DNA of 42,475 bases from the IMG/VR virus record IMGVR_UViG_3300031576_000127, positions 1 through 42,475 of that record; one strand, written 5' to 3'. The translations under genes were made by a program, and so were the position numbers. The DNA comes from a virus. Under the pieces are notes generated by a model that did not search any database, was not told where the DNA came from, and saw only the letters and a program-made list of their open reading frames with translations. How positions within the stretch are numbered: position 1 is the stretch's first letter; each line of letters opens with the position of its first letter. This document shows, in pieces, positions 38,522-42,475 of the stretch.

Positions 38522-39588
38522 TTGGCTTTCCTCCTGGTTACGTCGACCCGCCGCAGGACGCGGTGCTGAGACTCGACGGTGTACTTCCGGGCGAGCTCCG
38601 GCAGCTCCTCGCGGAACTTGGCCTGATCGAGGTGGCTCGAGCTTTGCAGCTTCCAGGTCGCATAGGGTATGCCGCCCCAAAGAAGCACCGCATCCTCTTC
38701 CGGGGTCTCGGCGACCGCCTGTTTCCAGGCCGCCTCGCGCGCCGCCTTCGCCCCCAGAATCAGCTCGGCCGGGGGAACGCCCCAGGCGTTCCGGACGTGG
38801 TTCAGAACGGCGAACTCGCGCTCGAGGATCCGCGACTCGTTCGTCGCGTTCGCCGCGCGGAGCATCATGATGGCCGCGACCGCGCCCATGGCCTCGGGCG
38901 TCAGGTCGACCGGCTTGCCGCGATGTCGCTCGTAAAGTCGCCGGATGTCCTCGACGCTCCTCGGCTCCGGCGGGACGCGATCGATGACGAGCCGCCAGAA
39001 CTTGATCGCCTCCGCGCGCATCCACGTCTCCGGGATAGAACCACGGAGGATCGGGTAGCAGAGCAGCGTATCGACGCCGAAGAGCACGGCGAGCAGACAG
39101 GCCGGGCGGTCGGCGATCATCATCCCGTAACCGACCTGGGCGGCGTACTCGACGGGGACCTCCTCCTCGGCCTCGTCGCCCCAGCCACGCTGCAGGAACC
39201 AGTACGAGGTCTTGATCTCCCCGTTGAGGACCGTCCCGTCGGGGATCAGCGCGAGGCGCGGGAAGCGCTCGCGGACCGCCGGCGTCATCGGGAACTCGAA
39301 GTCGATCTCCGCGCGCATCCAATCGTACTCGCGATCCGCGTACCTGTTCGGCTCGCCGCCGTAGGACAACTTCGAGACGAGGACCCCTTCGTCGGCGAGC
39401 ATCTCCGCGACGACCGGCTCCTGACGCTTGCGGCGGCGGAAGAAACGTTCCTTCGCCGGATCGAGTGCGCGCGGCGGATCCTCGGAGAGCTTCGCGGTCC
39501 AGCAGTCGAACGGCGTCCGCCGCTTGTCGAGCCCGAGAACGGCCGCGATGTCCCCAGAGCCCAGGTAGCGGCGGCGATCAACAGGCAT
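38518..39588 (-). CDS. YqaJ-type viral exonuclease, PD-(D/E)XK
   Basis: The 356-residue protein has the YqaJ signature: YLGSGDIAAVLGLD at residues 8-21, E57 in the QEPVVAEML helix, D96 in MRAEIDFEF, and E124-x-K126 in NGEIKTS, with Q151 in EYAAQVGYGM. These lambda-exonuclease-like residues hold two metal ions for 5'-3' degradation of one strand, leaving a tail for annealing. It pairs with the annealing-type gene two genes downstream, as YqaJ does with RecT-like proteins. The ATG at 39588 has AAGGA eight bases upstream; one at 39597 has no spacing. Confidence 0.87.
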   Translation of the reverse strand: MPVDRRRYLGSGDIAAVLGLDKRRTPFDCWTAKLSEDPPRALDPAKERFFRRRKRQEPVVAEMLADEGVLVSKLSYGGEPNRYADREYDWMRAEIDFEFPMTPAVRERFPRLALIPDGTVLNGEIKTSYWFLQRGWGDEAEEEVPVEYAAQVGYGMMIADRPACLLAVLFGVDTLLCYPILRGSIPETWMRAEAIKFWRLVIDRVPPEPRSVEDIRRLYERHRGKPVDLTPEAMGAVAAIMMLRAANATNESRILEREFAVLNHVRNAWGVPPAELILGAKAAREAAWKQAVAETPEEDAVLLWGGIPYATWKLQSSSHLDQAKFREELPELARKYTVESQHRVLRRVDVTRRKAK

Positions 39589-39796
39589 CGTCCGCATCCT
39601 TCGCTCTGCTCTCCGCCCTGCGCCGCGCTTCCTCGTGGCCACGCTCCGCCAACTCGCGGGTCTCGTATAGATCGGCCGCAAAGGCGACACCGGGCAAGCC
39701 ATCGGCGTATTGGATCATCGAGAGCCCAGTCACGGGATCGCGGTAAATCACTCGCACGCGCTGGACGAGCCAGGAATCACCGAGCCAGGCGGTCAT
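39578..39796 (-). CDS. Small early protein, 72 aa
   Basis: The product starts MTAWLGDSWLVQRVRVIYRD with a short beta-hairpin pattern (VTGLSMIQYADG), and ends in a charged helix (RELAERGHEEARRRAESRA). It overlaps both neighbours, the 52-residue gene by 20 bases and the exonuclease gene by 11. Such small proteins often accompany early recombination genes. No name can be given. Confidence 0.58.
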   Translation of the reverse strand: MTAWLGDSWLVQRVRVIYRDPVTGLSMIQYADGLPGVAFAADLYETRELAERGHEEARRRAESRAKDADDAC

Positions 39797-39935
39797 TTAG
39801 AGCCGTGAACTGGTCGATCTCATCGCCTGAGATACCTCCGCGTCGCATCGCCTTACGGACCGCCTCGAGAATCGCGAACGCGTTACCATCCCTGCCCGTA
39901 AGCTGAACCTTCACCTCCGGATGCTTGATTTTCAT
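39777..39935 (-). CDS. Small conserved early protein, 52 aa
   Basis: The sequence MKIKHPEVKVQLTGRDGNAF, then AILEAVRKAMRRGGISGDEIDQF, is a pattern I recognise from many small phage proteins near recombination genes: strand, turn, helix, with GNAFAIL as the clearest block. Its function is unknown. A strong AAGGAG ribosome binding site precedes the ATG at 39935. Its stop lies inside the 72-residue gene that follows. Confidence 0.68.
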   Translation of the reverse strand: MKIKHPEVKVQLTGRDGNAFAILEAVRKAMRRGGISGDEIDQFTALNDRLAR

Positions 39936-39969
39936 GGCCGATCTCCTTGCGTGGGCGTGATCGCCCCGA

Positions 39970-39993
39970 CGGCCCCCTCTCGCGAAGGGGCCG
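39970..39993 (-). other. Hairpin between DUF932 and the next gene
   Basis: CGGCCCC at 39970-39976 pairs with GGGGCCG at 39987-39993 with a ten-base loop, just after the DUF932 stop on the minus strand. There is no T run, so it is not a clear terminator. It may protect or partly stop the message between the first leftward gene and the rest. Confidence 0.45.
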
Positions 39994-40000
39994 GCAGCGC

Positions 40001-41089
40001 TCACGCGGCCATCGCGAGGATCTCGCCGCCCTTGCGTTCGAGTTCCACGCGCGTGTCCTGATGCTGAACCCCGCGCGCGTAGGCCGTGATCGCCGCGGTG
40101 GCGTCCCAGAGCGTCTCGATCGGACGGCCCTCCTCCGCCACGTGGACGCTCTTGACGGCCTCGATCAACCGCTTGCCGAACCGCTCCTTGAGGAACGCGT
40201 CGACGTCATCGATCTTCTTCGCCTGGGCCGCGGCGATCGCGTCCTCAACCGGCTTTGCCGAGCCATTCGCGTAGGCGAGCAGCACGGGCTCGACCTCCTC
40301 AAGCCAGCGGTCCGGCGCGCCGGATGTGTGCCGAATGTTGATCTGCTGGAACCCCTCCGCGCCCCATACGATCCTGTTCGCGCAGGCATAATCGAAGAGG
40401 AAGGACGCGAGCCCGAGGACGGTGTTGCCGACCTCGGAGTTCCAGAGGAAGAACCCGCGGGCGAGCGCTCCCGGCTTGCCATCGCGCCGGTTAGGGATCT
40501 CGATTCGGTTCTTCTCGTCGGCGAGGAACACGAACATGTCGCGGTCGGAGGCATAGAGTGTGGTGTTCTTCTTCGTGACCTCAACTGCCTTGCCGAACTC
40601 GCCCGGGATCTTCCAGTCGCCGGAGACGCCGTCGCCGAAGCGCGACGTCAGGGCGCGGATCACGTCCGTGTTCCAGATCCGGCCGTAATTCGGCCCGATC
40701 GCCGCGCGGAGGATCGGCTCGCCGTTGTCGTAGAGCAAGACGCCTACATCCTCGACGCCACGCGCGTAGTGGAGCTTGAAGTTCAGCGCGTCGGCGACGA
40801 TCGGCGATGGGAGCGAGCGAAGATAGCCGGCCGGAGACTCGGCGAGGCCGGCGAGCTGACCGAAGGCCCAGTTCGTCGGAGCGTAGCGCTGTCCGTTCGG
40901 ACCATCGATCTCGAGGCCCCGGTTGTCGGCGGTCGAGACAACCTGAAGAGCACGCGAGCTGACGACGCGGGCGCGGGATGCGGCGCGGACCGCGTCCTGC
41001 GAAGCGAGCATCTCCGGCAGCGAGACGAAGCGCTCGTCGTCGGGACGGGACGCCCACTGATGAGATGCTTGACTGAGGGTGGTGGACAT
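40001..41089 (-). CDS. DUF932 (phage/plasmid-like) protein, 362 aa
   Basis: This is the first gene of the leftward unit. The product matches the DUF932 pattern: a start with QASHQWASRPDDERF, the YAPTNWAFGQLAGLA block, VGVLLYDNGEPILRAAI near residues 119-135, and PGALARGFFLWNSEVGNTVLGLASFLFDY with RIVWGAEGFQQINIRHTSGAP. The family occurs widely in phages and plasmids and its action is not known; proximity to replication and recombination genes is constant. The ATG at 41089 follows AAAGG. The leader is about 58 bases from the predicted start of transcription and contains a hairpin. Confidence 0.8.
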   Translation of the reverse strand: MSTTLSQASHQWASRPDDERFVSLPEMLASQDAVRAASRARVVSSRALQVVSTADNRGLEIDGPNGQRYAPTNWAFGQLAGLAESPAGYLRSLPSPIVADALNFKLHYARGVEDVGVLLYDNGEPILRAAIGPNYGRIWNTDVIRALTSRFGDGVSGDWKIPGEFGKAVEVTKKNTTLYASDRDMFVFLADEKNRIEIPNRRDGKPGALARGFFLWNSEVGNTVLGLASFLFDYACANRIVWGAEGFQQINIRHTSGAPDRWLEEVEPVLLAYANGSAKPVEDAIAAAQAKKIDDVDAFLKERFGKRLIEAVKSVHVAEEGRPIETLWDATAAITAYARGVQHQDTRVELERKGGEILAMAA

Positions 41090-41102
41090 CTGGTACCTTT
41101 CT

Positions 41103-41119
41103 CCCGCCTGCTCGGCGGG
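41103..41119 (-). promoter_or_regulatory. Hairpin in the 5' leader of the DUF932 gene
   Basis: CCCGCC and GGCGGG form a perfect six-bp stem with a five-base loop at 41103-41119. On the minus strand it ends about four bases before the AAAGG ribosome binding site of the gene starting at 41089. It may affect early translation or mRNA stability. Evidence is only the base pairing. Confidence 0.45.
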
Positions 41120-41153
41120 TTGCTGAGTTACGGGCACGGCGCCCGCGGAGATC

Positions 41154-41182
41154 ATTAGATCACAAGGCGGCCGTAAAGTAAA
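41154..41182 (-). promoter_or_regulatory. Leftward early promoter
   Basis: On the minus strand a -35 box TTTACT (41177-41182) and a -10 box TCTAAT (41154-41159) are separated by 17 bases, close to the sigma-70 consensus. Transcription should start near 41147 and read the whole leftward unit. The -35 box lies within GGGTTTAC, one arm of the inverted repeat shared with the rightward promoter. Confidence 0.65.
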
Positions 41183-41215
41183 CCCCTGGTTCCCGCTTGA
41201 TAACGTAAGGTTTAC
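41178..41215. promoter_or_regulatory. Operator-like inverted repeat spanning both -35 boxes
   Basis: GTAAACC at 41178-41184 is the exact reverse complement of GGTTTAC at 41209-41215. A second GTAAAG at 41173-41178 is a partial copy. The two arms coincide with the -35 boxes of the two divergent promoters, so one protein bound to either arm would block one promoter. The Cro/YdaS-like protein encoded at 41248 is the natural candidate. Confidence 0.55.
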
Positions 41216-41240
41216 AACGAGCGGAACTTGTGCCTATAAT
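41211..41240 (+). promoter_or_regulatory. Rightward early promoter
   Basis: TTTACA (41211-41216) and TATAAT (41235-41240) are spaced by 18 bases, a good sigma-70 promoter. Transcription would begin near 41247, almost exactly on the ATG at 41248, giving a leaderless first message. The -35 box overlaps one arm of the GGTTTAC inverted repeat. Confidence 0.75.
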
Positions 41241-41247
41241 CCGCCCC

Positions 41248-41460
41248 ATGCCCGCGGACATGTCGAAACCACGTCAACCCGTCGTGGAGGAGGCCATCCG
41301 CCGAGCGGGCGGTGCCGCGGCGCTAGGGCGCGCGCTCGGCATCACGAAGGTCGCGGTCGGGAAGTGGCGCCAGGTCCCAGCCGGGCGAGTTCTGGACGTC
41401 GCCCGCGTGACCGGGATCGGTCGCAGTCGGCTTCGCCCGGACCTCTACCCTAGATCGTAA
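41248..41460 (+). CDS. Cro/YdaS-like transcription regulator, 70 aa
   Basis: The short protein has a helix-turn-helix of the YdaS/Cro type: VVEEAIRRAGGAAALGRALG, then the recognition segment ITKVAVGKWRQVPAGRVLDV. It should bind the inverted repeats in front of its own gene and switch the divergent promoters. It is the only DNA-binding repressor-like gene in the window; no partner CI with a protease domain was found. Two ATGs (41248 and 41260) are possible. The first coincides with the predicted start of transcription, so a leaderless message is likely. No Shine-Dalgarno is seen for either. Confidence 0.78.
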   Translation: MPADMSKPRQPVVEEAIRRAGGAAALGRALGITKVAVGKWRQVPAGRVLDVARVTGIGRSRLRPDLYPRS

Positions 41461-41668
41461 GCCGGCGAGTGGCGCGCCACGTGAGCCTGCGGCCCCGAGG
41501 GGAAGTGGTTCGAGCTCGCCGTAGTCGTCGCTGCATGACGCCCGGGGCTTTTCTTTTCCCCCCGATTTGCGCTATCCTCTGCTCGCCGGGTGGTGCGGCC
41601 ACACCCGAAAGACGACCGAGCTCCGTTCTCGGACGTGCCCGGCTTCTTCTACTGCGAGCGGAGCGCAT

Positions 41669-42427
41669 ATGGCAATACGCAAGCTGGTCTCGAGAAGCGG
41701 TGCTTACCTGCCGCTCTACGTCGGCGACTACCTGCGCGACACGCAGCACCTCTCCCCCGCCGAGGATGGCGTCTACCATCGCCTGCTGATGGCCTATTGG
41801 GCCGCTGGCGAGCCGCTCCCGGCCGACGACCGCAAGCTCGCTGCCGTCGCTCGTGTGCCCCTGGACGACTGGCTCGGGACCTACAAACCGGCCATGCTCG
41901 AGTTCTTCCGCCCGAACGCCAAAACGTGGCATCAGAAGCGCATGGATTGCGAGCTCCAATTATGGCGTGAACTTTCGCAGCATAATCAAGCGGCTGGCAG
42001 AGCCAGCGGACGAGCACGCGTTCAACGAGTGTTCAACGAGTGTTCAACGAGTGTTGAACCCCCTGACCCTGACCCTAAGAAGAAAGCAAGAGATTCTCCG
42101 CCTACGGCGGAGCTTGCCCTGATCGGGCAAGACCGCATCCCCTACGATCAGATCGTGCAGCTTTACCACCAAATGCTACCCATGTGCCCAGCAGTCAAGA
42201 AATTCACCGAGCGCCGGCGAGGCTTGCTACGGGCACGCTGGCATGCCGGCGAGCTACCGGACATGGAAACATGGCAGAAGTACTTCGCCTACGTCGCCAG
42301 CTCGGAGTTCCTGACGGGCCGCACGACGCCGAAAGGTGATCGGCCACCGTTTCTAGCCGACCTCGAATGGCTCTGCCGAGAAGGGAATTACGTCAAAGTG
42401 TGGGAGGGGAGATATCATCATGACTAA
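41669..42427 (+). CDS. DUF1376 replication-type protein, carrying iterons in its coding sequence
   Basis: The N-terminal 100 residues are a DUF1376 domain: LPLYVGDYLRDTQHLSPAEDG near residues 10-30, GVYHRLLMAYWAAGEPLP, and the RVPLDDWLG end. This winged-helix-like domain is found at the lambda O position of many phages. The C-terminal half is variable and ends with KYFAYVASSEFL and a WLCREGNYVKVW block. Residues about 118-131 are encoded by three direct 11-bp repeats, so the gene probably contains the origin, as lambda O does. It continues past the contig joint into 1-106. Bases 41461-41668 in front hold no clear gene. Confidence 0.85.
   Translation: MAIRKLVSRSGAYLPLYVGDYLRDTQHLSPAEDGVYHRLLMAYWAAGEPLPADDRKLAAVARVPLDDWLGTYKPAMLEFFRPNAKTWHQKRMDCELQLWRELSQHNQAAGRASGRARVQRVFNECSTSVEPPDPDPKKKARDSPPTAELALIGQDRIPYDQIVQLYHQMLPMCPAVKKFTERRRGLLRARWHAGELPDMETWQKYFAYVASSEFLTGRTTPKGDRPPFLADLEWLCREGNYVKVWEGRYHHD
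42020..42060 (+). repeat. Iteron array within the DUF1376 gene (candidate replication origin)
   Basis: Three perfect tandem copies of GTTCAACGAGT lie at 42020-42030, 42031-42041 and 42042-42052. They are followed by GTTGAACC (42053-42060), whose GTTGAAC is the inverse of the core GTTCAAC. Tandem 11-bp repeats inside a replication-type gene are the design of lambdoid origins, where the encoded protein binds its own gene. Confidence 0.7.
42096..42131 (+). other. Two adjacent perfect hairpins next to the iterons
   Basis: CTCCGCC/GGCGGAG (42096-42102, 42106-42112, TAC loop) and CTTGCCC/GGGCAAG (42113-42119, 42125-42131, TGATC loop) abut without a gap. A purine-rich, relatively AT-rich stretch (about 42076-42095) lies between them and the iterons. 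They are inside the coding frame and not followed by T runs. They may belong to the origin or be primer/helicase loading structures. Confidence 0.55.
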
Positions 42428-42447
42428 GCAGAAGTTCGACAGTGCCG
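42322..42447. repeat. Terminal direct repeat, right copy
   Basis: This segment repeats bases 1-126 exactly, containing the last codons of the DUF1376 gene and the start of the next gene. It is the overlap expected when a circular phage genome is assembled into a linear contig. Confidence 0.95.
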
Positions 42448-42475
42448 AACTTCTGCTTAGTCATGATGATATCTC
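42409..42475. repeat. Fold-back inverted repeat at the contig end
   Basis: Bases 42447-42475 are the exact reverse complement of 42409-42437 (29 bp), with nine bases between. The same 29 bp also occurs at 88-116. The palindrome interrupts the copy of the 143-residue gene and lies at the very end of the contig, as a chimeric or fold-back read would produce. It is most likely not part of the natural genome. Confidence 0.85.

Noticed and set aside
38066-39322. Long version of the 151-residue gene reaching to 39322
   Set aside because: The upstream part is the out-of-frame reading of the exonuclease gene (Arg/Gly/Pro-rich). The real start is the ATG at 38521, where the barrel-like domain begins.
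38563-39906. Long plus-strand open frame opposite the YqaJ-type gene
   Set aside because: Shadow frame. The minus strand holds the complete set of PD-(D/E)XK residues.
39947-41158. Long plus-strand open frame opposite DUF932
   Set aside because: Shadow frame. The DUF932 pattern lies on the minus strand and is served by the leftward promoter.
41528-41566. Terminator-like GC stretch followed by TTTTCTTTT after the Cro/YdaS-like gene
   Set aside because: The GCCCGGGGC stretch has no room for a loop, and no longer stem could be drawn, so it is not supported as an intrinsic terminator.
1-42475. tRNA genes, CRISPR arrays and insertion sequences
   Set aside because: No cloverleaf with a GTTCRA-type arm in proper spacing, no regularly spaced repeats other than the coding array at 16520-17440 and the three iterons, and no transposase-like frame were seen. 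The GTTCAAC of the iterons is not in a tRNA context.

Overview
The window is a complete tailed-phage genome, very probably one circular metagenome-type contig. Bases 1-126 recur exactly at 42322-42447, giving a unit of 42,321 bp. The last 28 bases are a fold-back copy that looks like an assembly or read artefact. The virion genes are those of an HK97-type siphovirus: P27-type small terminase, large terminase, HK97 portal, S49 head protease, capsid, connector and tail proteins, and a G/GT frameshift. The high GC, a lipoprotein signal, a signal-peptide protein resembling an outer-membrane barrel and an M15 endolysin suggest a Gram-negative, probably proteobacterial, host. I see no integrase, excisionase, CI-type (S24) repressor, tRNA or CRISPR array.

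The layout is simple. One control region at about 41150-41250 carries two divergent promoters whose -35 boxes lie in a matched inverted repeat. The rightward unit starts with a Cro/YdaS-like protein at 41248 and a DUF1376 replication-type gene that holds an iteron array, and crosses the contig joint. It then reads through nucleic-acid genes (DUF5131, NinB, MazG-like, RusA, HNH), packaging (terS, terL), head (portal, protease, capsid), a large block of surface-type structural genes, connector and tail genes, tail tip and adhesin, and a lysis region, ending at 30532. The leftward unit runs from 41089 down to 30529. It contains DUF932, a YqaJ-type exonuclease with a likely annealing-protein partner, small coupled genes, a truncated Ref-like nuclease, an HNH nuclease, DUF551, an exported barrel-like protein, a trypsin-like protease, a DUF1064 nuclease, an SNF2 helicase, a DNA methyltransferase and a 69-residue protein. 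The two units meet tail to tail on a shared CTAG.

The parts most worth a second look are: the compact protease-nuclease-helicase-methyltransferase cassette at 30529-34979; the candidate replication origin inside the DUF1376 gene; the roughly 5.4 kb block of repeat, lectin-like and other surface-type genes lying between the connector (gp6-like) and head-closure genes; a 15-repeat protein in that block; and a probably split gene just upstream of it. All functional assignments come from motifs and gene order read by eye; no database search was run.
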